Of a stretch of 64,000 bases of DNA, positions 33,670-42,974 are shown piece after piece (within the stretch, counting starts at the first letter, position 1; the number at the start of each line of letters is the position of its first letter). This DNA is from Polaribacter sp. WD7. GTDB lineage: Bacteria; Bacteroidota; Bacteroidia; Flavobacteriales; Flavobacteriaceae. The stretch is from positions 1 through 64,000 of the forward strand of contig NZ_QPEJ01000014.1 of NCBI RefSeq assembly GCF_003335085.1. Direction: 5' to 3'. The notes beneath the pieces are model-generated. The model made no database searches, was not told the DNA's origin, and was given only the letters and a program-made list of their open reading frames with translations. Made by a program: the position numbers and the translations under genes.

Positions 33670-35094
33670 TTAAGAAATAAAAAAATCATCTTTAAAGCCT
33701 ATTAAATATAAATTTTGTTGTGCACGCGTTACTGCTGTGTATAACCATCTGTAATACTCTTTAGAAACTCCATTAGGTAAATAAGGTTGCTCTATAAACA
33801 CTCTTTTCCATTGCCCTCCTTGAGATTTGTGACAAGTTATTGCGTAAGAAAATTTTACTTGCAATGCATTAAAATATTTGTTCTTTTTAATTTTTTGATA
33901 TTGTTTAAATTTTGATTTCTCATCTAGATAATCTTCCCTTACAGCTTCATACAGTTTGTTTGATTCTTCATAGGTTAAAGATGGACTTTCACTTACAAGT
34001 GTATCTAGTACAAGGACAGTTTCAAATGGCTGTATACCTGGGTAATCTACCATTCTTAGCAACACCTCTGCAAATTTAAACCCATACAATTCTTTGATTG
34101 AAAAAATACGAAGCACCTCACATATATCTCCATTTGCTATAAACCCAGCAGGTGAAGAATCATCTAACCAAAAATAATTATTTTTGACTACCATGATATA
34201 ATCTCCGGCAGAAATTTCATTTTCCTGACCTCTAATTTTCATTCTAATTTGCTGATTGTATAAGTTTGCTCTTTTATTAGATCTTACTATAAATGCAGTG
34301 TCTTCTATTCCAATGCTATCGTAAGCTGTTACCAATGCATCCTCAATATCATAACTATCTTCTAACCTAACGATGTCTGGATAATCTATATCAAACTTAA
34401 AATTATCTTCTTCATTCTGAATAGCCAATCGTAAAGAAGTTGCATTACTTAATATACCAGAATCTTTGTGTTGCCTCATTACTTCATCCAACTCAATCTC
34501 TAGAATTTTTTTATCAAAACGACTTTCTAATTCTGATGTTTCTAACGCGGGACTTATATTTAACTTCACTGGTGGAAGTTGAGCTGTATCTCCTACAAAA
34601 ATAAGTTTACAATTTTTGCCTTCGTTTACATAGCTAATAAGATCATCTAGTAAAGAACGTTTATCAAATAACTGCTGACTTTGTCTACCATCTGGTATCA
34701 TAGAAGCTTCATCAACAATAAAAATAGTGTTTGTAAATTTATTAACTTGTAATACAAAGTCTACAGCACCATTACTTTGTTTTTTTGGAAAATATATTCT
34801 TTTATGAATTGTAAAAGCAGGTCGTTTAGCATAAGATGCAATTACTTTTGCGGCTCTACCTGTGGGGGCTAATAAGACTGCTTTTTTTTGAACTTTCCAC
34901 AAACTATTTACAAACGCACCTATAGCTGTTGTTTTTCCTGTTCCCGCATATCCTTTGAGTAAAAAAATTGTATCGTTTCCTTTAGACAAAACAAAATTAG
35001 ACAAATCATGCAGCAATTTTTGTTGCCTATTTGTAGGGACAAACTTGAATTTTTTTAATAATTCTCGATAAAAAATATTGCTTTCATTTACCAT
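33670..35094 (-). CDS. RecD-like SF1 DNA helicase
   Basis: 474 aa. Walker A 'GYAGTGKTTAIGAF' (about 48-61), Walker B 'IFIVDEASMI', motif III 'FVGDTAQLPPV' and C-terminal motifs 'FSYAITCHKSQGGQW' and 'LYTAVTRAQQNLYLIG' show an SF1B (RecD/UvrD-type) helicase. Shorter than RecD2, without the long N-terminal domain. It probably unwinds DNA in repair. Single gene, divergent from the downstream membrane-protein gene at 35199. Confidence 0.88.
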   Translation of the reverse strand: MVNESNIFYRELLKKFKFVPTNRQQKLLHDLSNFVLSKGNDTIFLLKGYAGTGKTTAIGAFVNSLWKVQKKAVLLAPTGRAAKVIASYAKRPAFTIHKRIYFPKKQSNGAVDFVLQVNKFTNTIFIVDEASMIPDGRQSQQLFDKRSLLDDLISYVNEGKNCKLIFVGDTAQLPPVKLNISPALETSELESRFDKKILEIELDEVMRQHKDSGILSNATSLRLAIQNEEDNFKFDIDYPDIVRLEDSYDIEDALVTAYDSIGIEDTAFIVRSNKRANLYNQQIRMKIRGQENEISAGDYIMVVKNNYFWLDDSSPAGFIANGDICEVLRIFSIKELYGFKFAEVLLRMVDYPGIQPFETVLVLDTLVSESPSLTYEESNKLYEAVREDYLDEKSKFKQYQKIKKNKYFNALQVKFSYAITCHKSQGGQWKRVFIEQPYLPNGVSKEYYRWLYTAVTRAQQNLYLIGFKDDFFIS

Positions 35095-35198
35095 AAGGAA
35101 ATTTAAATATCAAAGATACATCGATTTATAAATAAAAGTTTTTATCATAAAAAAAAAATTGTAGATTTGCCTTAATACTATTAAAAAACATATTTAAA

Positions 35199-35930
35199 AT
35201 GGGATTACTCGGAATGATATTAATAGCAGTACTTGTTGCTGTTGGTTTAGCAATAATTATCGTTAAATATTTACCTTTAAAGTTAAGGTGGATTGCTTCA
35301 GTTTTATTGCTAGCTTTAACAGTTTTTTTAATTGTTAAAATTTATGACGGTATCATGGAACCTATCAACTTTAACAAACAAAAAGTTGAAAAATATGCTA
35401 AAGTTGTAGAGAACTTAAAAATTATTAGAGATGCCCAAGTAAAACATTTTGAAGTTACAGGTAGGTATACGAGAGATAAACAAGGATTAATAAAATTTAT
35501 AGATACTGCTAAATTGGCTTTAACTGAAACAAAAACAGAAGTATTTAAAGAAAATAAAGGTGGTGGTATTATTGTAGATGTAGAAAGAAGAGTAACAGAC
35601 ACTATTGGTTATGAGCCTGTTGCTAAATATTTTGAAGGTAAAAATTACCAAGAAATGTTTAAGGTACCTGGTGTATCAGGAAAAGAGTTTGAAATTGAAA
35701 TTGGTGAGCTAGAAAAAGTACAAGGACTAATTGTACCTACTTTTCTTGTAAAAACAGAAAAGAAAGACATTTTAAAAGGTATGAATGAATCTCTTGTAAA
35801 ACAAGAATTGGAAGCGGTTGCAACTGATGAAATTAAAGGTGAATACGTTTCTGTTGGTTCTCTTGAAGAAGTTTCTACTGGAGGAAACTGGCCTCCATCT
35901 TATGATAAAAAAGATAGTGCAAATAAATAA
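35199..35930 (+). CDS. membrane protein of unknown function
   Basis: 243 aa. Two membrane segments near the N-terminus (about 4-23 and 31-48) are followed by a soluble part, which is Lys/Glu-rich with 'RDAQVKHFEVTGRYTRDKQG', a stretch reminiscent of type II/pilin-like 'A-x-x-x-Y' regions, but the resemblance is weak. A -7-like box TAGATTTG lies at 35162-35169. Its last 29 bp overlap the next gene. I do not recognise the family. Confidence 0.6.
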   Translation: MGLLGMILIAVLVAVGLAIIIVKYLPLKLRWIASVLLLALTVFLIVKIYDGIMEPINFNKQKVEKYAKVVENLKIIRDAQVKHFEVTGRYTRDKQGLIKFIDTAKLALTETKTEVFKENKGGGIIVDVERRVTDTIGYEPVAKYFEGKNYQEMFKVPGVSGKEFEIEIGELEKVQGLIVPTFLVKTEKKDILKGMNESLVKQELEAVATDEIKGEYVSVGSLEEVSTGGNWPPSYDKKDSANK

Positions 35931-36738
35931 GAGCAATACAGTTTTATCTAAAGCTGATAATATTCAATTATCCATCCAATTTAATTTGGATGGATTTTCT
36001 TTTTGTGTCCAAAACAGTACTTCTAAAGAAATCCTTTATTTCTCTGAATACATTTTTGACAGTAAACAAACAACACCCGAAAGTTTACTAAAAAAGATTG
36101 AACATATTTTTGAAACGGATGCCCAACTGCAAAAAGATTTTGACAACGTTTTAGTGATTCATCAGAATGATTTGTATACGTTAGTTCCTCAAACATATTT
36201 TAAAGAAGAATGTTTGTCTGATTATTTACAGTTTACCATAAAAACTTTAAAAACAGATTTTATTGCTTTTGATACGATAAAAACTAATGAATTCTATAAT
36301 GTTTATGTTCCTTATATAAATATCAATAATTATTTGTTTCAAAACTTTGGTGCGTTTACTTATAAGCACCATGTTTCTGTTTTGATTGAAAAATTAATCA
36401 ATCAAAATACACAACAAGCAAAAACAGTATATGTAAATGTTTCTAAATCTAGCATAGATATTATTGTAATAGACACAAAAACAGTACTATTAGCCAACTC
36501 ATTTCACTATTACTCTAAAGAAGATTTTATTTATTACATTCTATTTGTATACGAGCAACTTACCTTAGATACAGAAAAAACAGCATTGTTTTTAATTGGC
36601 AAAATAAACGTTAATTCAGAGATCTATAAATTGGCATACACTTACGTTAGAAATGTATTTTTTAAAGAAAGTAAGAGTAGTATTTTTAACACTTTAGAAA
36701 GCAGCAAACACGAACACTATATACTACTAGGTCAATGA
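35902..36738 (+). CDS. DUF3822-family protein
   Basis: 278 aa from ATG 35902, which overlaps the previous gene by 29 bp; a GTG at 35917 is a possible alternative, and the longer frame from 35818 is a shadow. The fold looks like an actin/ASKHA-type ATPase remnant: 'LSIQFNLDGFSFCVQN' and 'QAKTVYVNVSKSSIDIIVID'. The family is common in Bacteroidota and often lies beside rsmD, as here (overlap ATGA). Function unknown. Confidence 0.75.
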   Translation: MIKKIVQINKSNTVLSKADNIQLSIQFNLDGFSFCVQNSTSKEILYFSEYIFDSKQTTPESLLKKIEHIFETDAQLQKDFDNVLVIHQNDLYTLVPQTYFKEECLSDYLQFTIKTLKTDFIAFDTIKTNEFYNVYVPYININNYLFQNFGAFTYKHHVSVLIEKLINQNTQQAKTVYVNVSKSSIDIIVIDTKTVLLANSFHYYSKEDFIYYILFVYEQLTLDTEKTALFLIGKINVNSEIYKLAYTYVRNVFFKESKSSIFNTLESSKHEHYILLGQ

Positions 36739-37283
36739 GAATAATTTCTGGAAAATTAAAAGGAAGGCGTTTATCTGCTCCAAAAAACCTGCCTGTTAGA
36801 CCAACTACAGATATGGCTAAAGAATCGTTATTTAACATTTTAAACAATTTGTATTATTTTGATAGCATTAGTGTTATAGATCTTTTTTCTGGAACAGGAA
36901 ATATTAGTTACGAATTTGCCTCTAGAGGAACCAAAGATATTTATGCCATAGATGCTAATTTTAATTGTATAAAATACATTTATAATACTGCAAAGCAACT
37001 TAACTTACCTATCAACACTTATAAGAGTGATGTGTATAAATTTTTAGAAAAAACAACACTTAAAGCTGATGTCATTTTTGCAGACCCTCCTTATAATTTT
37101 GAAGCTGAAGAGTTTTTAAAAATAGTAGACTTGGTTAAAGAAAGAGAACTTTTAAATGAAGAAGGGCTTTTAATAGTAGAACACTCTAAACATACAGACT
37201 TATCTACTCACGCAAACCATAGTTATGACAAGCGTTATGGTGGTAATATATTTAGTTTTTTTGAATTTACTGAAGCGCCTTAA
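36735..37283 (+). CDS. rsmD: 16S rRNA (guanine966-N2)-methyltransferase RsmD
   Basis: 182 aa. 'MRIISGKLKGRRLSAP' at the N-terminus, SAM motif 'VIDLFSGTGNISYEFASRG' and the catalytic 'VIFADPPYNF' (the DPPY amino-methyltransferase motif) identify RsmD. It methylates G966 of 16S rRNA. Overlaps the upstream gene by 4 bp (ATGA) and the convergent MoxR gene by 17 bp. Confidence 0.93.
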   Translation: MRIISGKLKGRRLSAPKNLPVRPTTDMAKESLFNILNNLYYFDSISVIDLFSGTGNISYEFASRGTKDIYAIDANFNCIKYIYNTAKQLNLPINTYKSDVYKFLEKTTLKADVIFADPPYNFEAEEFLKIVDLVKERELLNEEGLLIVEHSKHTDLSTHANHSYDKRYGGNIFSFFEFTEAP

Positions 37284-38220
37284 TAATATCTTCTACAGTA
37301 ACACCTTCTGCTTCTGCTTTGTAGTTTTTTACAATTCTATGAGATAAAATTGGTATAGAAACGGCTTTTACATCTTCAATATCAGGAGAGTACTTTCCGT
37401 TAACAATTGCATGTGCCTTTGCAGCTAATATTAGATTTTGAGAAGCTCTAGGACCTGCACCCCAATCTAAAAAAGATTTCACTATTTCTGGAGCAACATC
37501 AGATTTTGGTCTTGTTTTGCCTACTAAATTTACGGCATACTCTATAACATTATCTGCAACAGGTATTTTACGAACCAATTTTTGAATAGCCATAATCTCA
37601 TCAGCATTAAATAAAGCATTTAACTCTTGATGATGTGCGCTTGTTGTATTTTTAACCACCTGAACTTCTTCAGCAAAACTTGGATAATCTAATGCAATTG
37701 AAAACATAAAACGATCTAACTGTGCCTCTGGCAAAGGGTACGTTCCTTCTTGTTCAATAGGGTTTTGGGTTGCTAATACAAAAAAGGGTAAATTTAACTG
37801 ATATACGTTTCCTGAAACTGTAACAGAACGCTCTTGCATTGCCTCTAAAAGTGCAGCTTGTGTTTTTGGAGGAGTTCTATTAATTTCATCAGCTAAAACG
37901 ATGTTAGAAAATATTGGTCCTTTTAAAAAAGAAAACTGTCTTTTTTCATCCAGTATTTCACTCCCTAAAATATCCGAAGGCATTAAATCTGGAGTAAATT
38001 GTATTCTTTTAAAATCTAATCCTAAAGAACTCGCTATTGTATTTACTAATAATGTCTTTGCTAGACCTGGCACTCCGATTAGTAGTGAATGACCTCCACA
38101 AAATATAGAAAGTAACGTATAATTAACAGCCTCTTCTTGTCCAACAATTACTTTTCCAATTTCTCTTTTTAAACGATTGTATTTGTCTACTAAATCGTTA
38201 ACAGCTTTAACGTCAGACAT
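37267..38220 (-). CDS. MoxR-family AAA+ ATPase
   Basis: 317 aa. Walker A 'LLIGVPGLAKTLL' (about 51-63) with the MoxR variant GVPGLAKT, Walker B 'IVLADEINRTPPKTQAALLE' and 'VLATQNPIEQEGTYPLPEAQ' are the family signature. MoxR ATPases act as chaperones together with DUF58/VWA proteins; the usual DUF58 partner gene is not next to it here. The gene starts one base into the end of the SurA-like gene, so both are likely co-translated. Confidence 0.92.
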   Translation of the reverse strand: MSDVKAVNDLVDKYNRLKREIGKVIVGQEEAVNYTLLSIFCGGHSLLIGVPGLAKTLLVNTIASSLGLDFKRIQFTPDLMPSDILGSEILDEKRQFSFLKGPIFSNIVLADEINRTPPKTQAALLEAMQERSVTVSGNVYQLNLPFFVLATQNPIEQEGTYPLPEAQLDRFMFSIALDYPSFAEEVQVVKNTTSAHHQELNALFNADEIMAIQKLVRKIPVADNVIEYAVNLVGKTRPKSDVAPEIVKSFLDWGAGPRASQNLILAAKAHAIVNGKYSPDIEDVKAVSIPILSHRIVKNYKAEAEGVTVEDIIKALQ

Positions 38221-39599
38221 TATTTATTAATTTCTTTTTGCCAATTTTTTTGAAACTTACATTTTCTGAAATCATTTCCTATTTTAATGTAAGTATCTTT
38301 TATTTTTTCTTTAGACCATTTAGTTATGGTTTCTTCTTTCTTTTTTTGGAGAGCCAATTGTTGGATTTTCTCATAATCACCTACCAAATCTGCAGTGTGT
38401 GTTTCTGTTTTATCTTGCATTATGATAAATTTAAACATCTTTTCACCGCTTCTATTTTCATCATAAAAAACCTCTGTCAATTCTCCTTTTTTAAGCTCAT
38501 TTACTCTAGCATAAAATGCAGGATCTAGTCTAGTAAGTTCAAATTTAGATTCTCCTGTAGATGGGTTTACAATCTTACCTTTATTATTTCTTGTTTCTTG
38601 ATCTTGAGAGTACCTAGCAACAGCTTCTTCAAATGTAATTTTACCTTCCTCTATCTCTTTTTTTATAGACTCTGCTTTTTCTTTTAGTTTTGTAAGCTCG
38701 TCATCTGGAACTTTTGGCTGCATCAAAATATGAGAAGCAACTCTAGTATTTCCTTTAATACTATTAAGCTGCATTATATGATATCCAAATTCTGACTTAA
38801 ACGGTTTTGACACCTGACCAATATCTAGTGTAAAGGCCATTTCTTTAAACTCTTTGATAAAGCTAGATTCTTTAGTAACCGTATATTCTCCTCCGTTACT
38901 TGTTACACCAGGATCATCAGAGTTAATTATTGCTTTCATTCTAAAACTAGAACCGTCTTCAATTTCTCCTTTAATTTCTAATAATTTATTTACTATTCTT
39001 TCTTCTTCTTTGTTTGTAGGTATTGCCTTTAATACAATTTGAGCCATTTCTACCTCTGCAGGAAATTGAGGCAACTCTTCTTTTTCTTTTAAGCCATTAA
39101 AATACAAACGAACTTCTTCTGGAGTAACATCTATCTTTTCCGTAATTTTTTGCTGCTCTTTTTCTATTAAGGTGTTTTCTTCTTGAACAGTATATAATTC
39201 TTTTTTTAAATCTTCTAAATCATTAAAACCGTAAGCTTTAACAACTTTATCTATATCTCCATATTGTTGTGCAAAATATTGAATACTTCTTTCTACACGA
39301 GAAGAAACTTCTGCATCAGAGGCAACAACGCTATCAACTACCGCATGATGAGCTAATAATTTTTGCTGCATTAATTCTTCTAACATTTCGCAATCTGTAA
39401 TGGTAATTTTACCTTCGCTTCTAAGTTCTACCTCTTGTTTAAATTTCTCTATATCAGAATCTAGCACAATGTTTTTACCAACCACAACTGCTACTCCATC
39501 TATTTTTACTTTTTGCGCAGAAACTGATAAGGTAGCTAAAGTTAAAAAGAAAAATAATGTGCTTTTAATATGTTTTGAAATTGTTGTTTTGTATAGCAT
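38220..39599 (-). CDS. SurA-like periplasmic peptidyl-prolyl isomerase / chaperone
   Basis: 459 aa. Signal peptide near 'LATLSVSAQ'. An N-terminal SurA domain with 'VVVGKNIVLDSDIEKF' is followed by two parvulin-type rotamase domains ('QIVLKAIPTN', 'ASHILMQPKV'). SurA proteins escort outer-membrane beta-barrel proteins across the periplasm. It is third in a row of PPIase-type genes on the minus strand and overlaps its upstream neighbour by 35 bp, which points to tight co-expression. Confidence 0.88.
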   Translation of the reverse strand: MLYKTTISKHIKSTLFFFLTLATLSVSAQKVKIDGVAVVVGKNIVLDSDIEKFKQEVELRSEGKITITDCEMLEELMQQKLLAHHAVVDSVVASDAEVSSRVERSIQYFAQQYGDIDKVVKAYGFNDLEDLKKELYTVQEENTLIEKEQQKITEKIDVTPEEVRLYFNGLKEKEELPQFPAEVEMAQIVLKAIPTNKEEERIVNKLLEIKGEIEDGSSFRMKAIINSDDPGVTSNGGEYTVTKESSFIKEFKEMAFTLDIGQVSKPFKSEFGYHIMQLNSIKGNTRVASHILMQPKVPDDELTKLKEKAESIKKEIEEGKITFEEAVARYSQDQETRNNKGKIVNPSTGESKFELTRLDPAFYARVNELKKGELTEVFYDENRSGEKMFKFIIMQDKTETHTADLVGDYEKIQQLALQKKKEETITKWSKEKIKDTYIKIGNDFRKCKFQKNWQKEINK

Positions 39600-40413
39600 C
39601 TTTTACTATTATTTTTTTTATGTCTTTAATTAATTCTTTTTTACGATTGTGTAAAATCATTTGTTTTATGGTGGGCTTTATATACCCAACAGGTGCTATT
39701 GCATTTCTAGGCAAAACGTCTTTAATAGCAACCAAATATAGTCCTAAAGAGTCTTGTTTCTGAATGAATTTTGTTTTTTTTAACAATTTTTCTTTAGAAA
39801 AGGGTAGTTTTAACAATACCTTATCTAATCTTGTCCAAATAGAATCATTAAACTGATGAAATTTAAAACTTAATTCTTGTTTTTCAAGTTCTTCTAAATC
39901 AAATATATCGTCAGATTTAAACAAGTCTATAATCTCATCTTTATCATTTATCTTATCAGAAATATGTAAGTACCTAATTTTAATTAACTCTTCATTAAGC
40001 TTAAAATTATCTTTATTTGAGTGATAAAAGCTTTCAATTTCTTCTTTAGAAATTACAGTATCTAATTGCTGTTGCACCAATTCTTCTTTGTAACTATTAA
40101 TAAGAAGACTTTCTTTATAATCTTTAACCAGCGTTTCTATTTCATTTACTGTACTTAGAGAACTATTTTTTTTGGCTTTGTCTAATAATAGTTGTTTTAT
40201 AGCCCAATCTTGTATATAGCTATTAACAATAATACTACTATCTGCTTTAGATACATTTTGAGGTAATATATCTACAATGTCTTTTTTAAAAAGTTTTTCA
40301 GTGTTTACAATAGCTATAATAGCCGATTTATTGTTTTCTTTCTCTTGAATTTGAAAAAAATCACAAGCAGAAAAAAAAACACAAAATAAAATACTAACTA
40401 TTAAAAACCTCAC
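39565..40413 (-). CDS. lipoprotein PPIase-like / SurA-associated protein
   Basis: 282 aa from a GTG start at 40413 that shares a base with the previous stop (TAGTG). 'MRFLIVSILFCVFFSAC' is a type II signal peptide with lipobox FSAC. The rest resembles a SurA N-terminal helical domain with a remnant of a parvulin domain lacking clear active-site residues ('EELIKIRYLHIS'). It probably binds unfolded outer-membrane proteins as a chaperone. Overlaps the SurA-like gene by 35 bp. Confidence 0.7.
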   Translation of the reverse strand: MRFLIVSILFCVFFSACDFFQIQEKENNKSAIIAIVNTEKLFKKDIVDILPQNVSKADSSIIVNSYIQDWAIKQLLLDKAKKNSSLSTVNEIETLVKDYKESLLINSYKEELVQQQLDTVISKEEIESFYHSNKDNFKLNEELIKIRYLHISDKINDKDEIIDLFKSDDIFDLEELEKQELSFKFHQFNDSIWTRLDKVLLKLPFSKEKLLKKTKFIQKQDSLGLYLVAIKDVLPRNAIAPVGYIKPTIKQMILHNRKKELIKDIKKIIVKDAIQNNNFKTY

Positions 40414-42044
40414 TATTTTTTATACTGTTTGATTAACTTTTTAAGTTGCTTTTTATTTACTGTAATAACACTTCTTTTTCGTAAGTCTGCTATCCATTTT
40501 TTTTCTAAATCATTTTGATAATCATTAATCACCCTCCCTTTAATTTCTTTCAAATCTTTGTTTTCATAATTATCAATATTTTTAGAGAAATAATTTTTGA
40601 GTCCTATAGAATCTTTAGTAGATTTTTCCCATATTTTTTGTTGCATTAACTCAAACAACAGCAAACCATCTTGATATTCTTTTAAAGTATACGCATATTC
40701 TGGCTCTGTATGCACTAAATTTTCTTTGTAGTAATTTAATACCTCTTGGTTTTTAAAATCTTCATACAAAATAAAAACAGGTTTATGTCTTCTGTTTCTT
40801 ATGTATTTTATAAAATCTTCTTGAAGTATTTTTGTTTCATTAACACTAAACATTGTTTTTTGTAAAGAGTCTTTAGCTATAGATCTAAGTTTAGGATTAT
40901 TTAAGATTTTTTTAGCTTCCTCAAACTCAGCAATACTGTACTCGCTTTTTAATCTATTAATAACTGCTTGATCAGAAAGTTGCATTCTAGAACTCTTTTT
41001 AACCTTGGTTTTAAGAGCGTCTTTCATTTCTTCATAAGACTGTATAGGGTGCTTTTTAATCAACTTTACAATGTGCCATCCAAAACGAGTTTTAAAAGGT
41101 TTAGATACATCTCCTTCATTTTCTAGTGCAAATGCAGCGTCAGAGAATGGTTTTACCATCCTGTTTGCAGCAAATTTACCCAATTTGCCTCCGGTTGCTT
41201 TAGACCCAGGATCTTCAGAGTATTCTTTAGCTAAATCTTCAAACTTTTCATTAGCTAGTATTTTTTGGTATACACTATCAATTACTTTTTTTCCAACATT
41301 GGTGGTATCTCTAATTAAAATATGAGCTGCTTCTACCTCTCCTTTTGAAGGTCTAAACTCATCTACTTTAACAATATGATAGCCAAACCTGGTTTTAAAA
41401 GGTTTAGAGACTTCGTCTACTTTGGTTGTATATGCTGCATCTTCAAAAGGATATACCATAGAAAATGCTGAGAAATATCCTAAATTGCCACCATTTCCTT
41501 TTACCCCAGATGCTGGGTTTCCTTTCGCAGATTGGTCTTCTGATGTTTCTATGGCTACTTTTTCAAAATCTTCTCCGTTAACTATTCTATCTCTAATTTT
41601 TGATATTTTAGTATACGCTTCTAAGGTATCTTTTGGTGATGCATCTCTTGGTGTTCTGATTAAGATGTGTTTTGCCTTAACTTCATTTTTAGTTCTAAAA
41701 TAGGCATCTTTCACCAACTTATCTATAAAGGTAGTGTCTTGCAAATAAGGTGCAGAAAGCTGATTCTTATACGTTTCCATTTCTCTTTTATATGATGGCA
41801 ACGTATCTAATTTATTCTTGTAAGCTTCTTTAACTTTTAATCTGTAATTGATGTACAGTTCTAAATTTTTGGTTACATCTTTTGCTTCATCATCATCTAT
41901 TGCATCCAAGTTTTTTTCATAAACTCTTTTAAACTCAGATACTTTTGTTGCTTCTCCGTCTATAGTTACTAATACTTTGTCTTTTTTTTGAGAAAAAACT
42001 GAAAATGAAATACTTAAAACAAATAAAACGATTACTTTTTTCAT
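40413..42044 (-). CDS. peptidyl-prolyl isomerase with two parvulin domains
   Basis: 543 aa. Signal peptide 'MKKVIVLFVLSISFSVFSQ'. Two parvulin domains are clear: 'VKAKHILIRTPRDASPKDT' followed by 'KPFKTRFGYHIVKVDEF', and 'VEAAHILIRDTT' followed by 'FKTRFGWHIVKLIKKHP'. A helical C-terminal region of about 170 residues ends in a Lys-rich tail. First gene of the PPIase operon, so likely the one nearest the promoter. Confidence 0.88.
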   Translation of the reverse strand: MKKVIVLFVLSISFSVFSQKKDKVLVTIDGEATKVSEFKRVYEKNLDAIDDDEAKDVTKNLELYINYRLKVKEAYKNKLDTLPSYKREMETYKNQLSAPYLQDTTFIDKLVKDAYFRTKNEVKAKHILIRTPRDASPKDTLEAYTKISKIRDRIVNGEDFEKVAIETSEDQSAKGNPASGVKGNGGNLGYFSAFSMVYPFEDAAYTTKVDEVSKPFKTRFGYHIVKVDEFRPSKGEVEAAHILIRDTTNVGKKVIDSVYQKILANEKFEDLAKEYSEDPGSKATGGKLGKFAANRMVKPFSDAAFALENEGDVSKPFKTRFGWHIVKLIKKHPIQSYEEMKDALKTKVKKSSRMQLSDQAVINRLKSEYSIAEFEEAKKILNNPKLRSIAKDSLQKTMFSVNETKILQEDFIKYIRNRRHKPVFILYEDFKNQEVLNYYKENLVHTEPEYAYTLKEYQDGLLLFELMQQKIWEKSTKDSIGLKNYFSKNIDNYENKDLKEIKGRVINDYQNDLEKKWIADLRKRSVITVNKKQLKKLIKQYKK

Positions 42045-42055
42045 AAATCTATTAA

Positions 42056-42337
42056 TTATAACGAAATGATACCTTTAATTTTTTCTGCTTTTTTATAATA
42101 AGCAATAACTTCTTCTGAGGTTTGTACTTTTAATACGATAGAAACACTAATATATTTTCCTGTTTTTGATTTTTTTGTATTGATTACTGCCCCTTTATTG
42201 TCAAACAAACTTTGAACCTCATGAACTTGGTTTTCTGTAGACGGCACAATAAACTTGTACATATAATCTGCAGGAAAATTAGTAGTTTCATCTAATTGCC
42301 CCTTTAACTTTGTATAAAATTGTTTTTTATCACTCAT
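42056..42337 (-). CDS. DUF493-family protein (YbeD-like)
   Basis: 93 aa from ATG 42337; the longer frame starting at 42373 adds 12 unlikely residues. An alpha/beta fold with 'FPADYMYKFIVPST' and 'SKTGKYISVSIVLKV' matches DUF493. YbeD-like proteins have an ACT-like fold, and the precise role is unsettled. It lies 11 bp before the first PPIase gene, possibly in the same operon. Confidence 0.8.
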   Translation of the reverse strand: MSDKKQFYTKLKGQLDETTNFPADYMYKFIVPSTENQVHEVQSLFDNKGAVINTKKSKTGKYISVSIVLKVQTSEEVIAYYKKAEKIKGIISL

Positions 42338-42431
42338 ATATAAACTGCTGTGCAAGATAGTTTCAAAAATCAAAAGTTACAAAATTACATTAAAAATTAG
42401 TTTTATACAGGGAATGATTTATTTTTGTTAC

Positions 42432-42974
42432 ATGCTACAAAAAATAGTGCTTATTGGGGGGCCAGGTACAGGAAAAACAAGTGTTTTGAACGAATTGATT
42501 GCTCAAGATTTTTATTGTATGCCAGAAATATCTAGAGAGGTTATCTTAAAAGCCAAGAAAGAAGGAATTGATCAACTATTTTTAAGTAAACCTCTATTAT
42601 TTAGTGAACTATTATTAAAAGGTAGAGAGCAACAATACCTCTCTGCAAACAAACAGAATACGAATGTTGTTTTTTTTGATAGGGGTATACCTGATATTTT
42701 TGCTTATATGGATTATGTTAAGACAGATTATCCTTCAGTTTTTGTAGATAAAAGTAAGCTCAATAAATATGATACAATTTTTCATTTTTCTCCTTGGAAA
42801 GAAATCTACACAACAGACAATGAGCGTTATGAGTCTTTTGAAGAGTCTCTACGCATTGATCAATACTTACTAAAAGCATACAAAAGTTTAGGATATACCA
42901 TACACACTGTGCCTTTTGGATCTGTAAAAGATAGAACACGTTTTATTTTACACGCCCTATCTTGTAATTTATGA
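42432..42974 (+). CDS. AAA_28/NadR-like P-loop ATPase
   Basis: 180 aa from ATG 42432 (an earlier ATG at 42414 is in frame). Walker A 'LIGGPGTGKTSVLNEL' at about 7-22, and 'VVFFDRGIPDIFAYMDYVK' is the Asp-containing downstream motif of the NadR-related P-loop kinase/NTPase group. The substrate is unknown; a nucleotide or small-molecule kinase is possible. It overlaps recQ by 4 bp (ATGA). Confidence 0.7.
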   Translation: MLQKIVLIGGPGTGKTSVLNELIAQDFYCMPEISREVILKAKKEGIDQLFLSKPLLFSELLLKGREQQYLSANKQNTNVVFFDRGIPDIFAYMDYVKTDYPSVFVDKSKLNKYDTIFHFSPWKEIYTTDNERYESFEESLRIDQYLLKAYKSLGYTIHTVPFGSVKDRTRFILHALSCNL

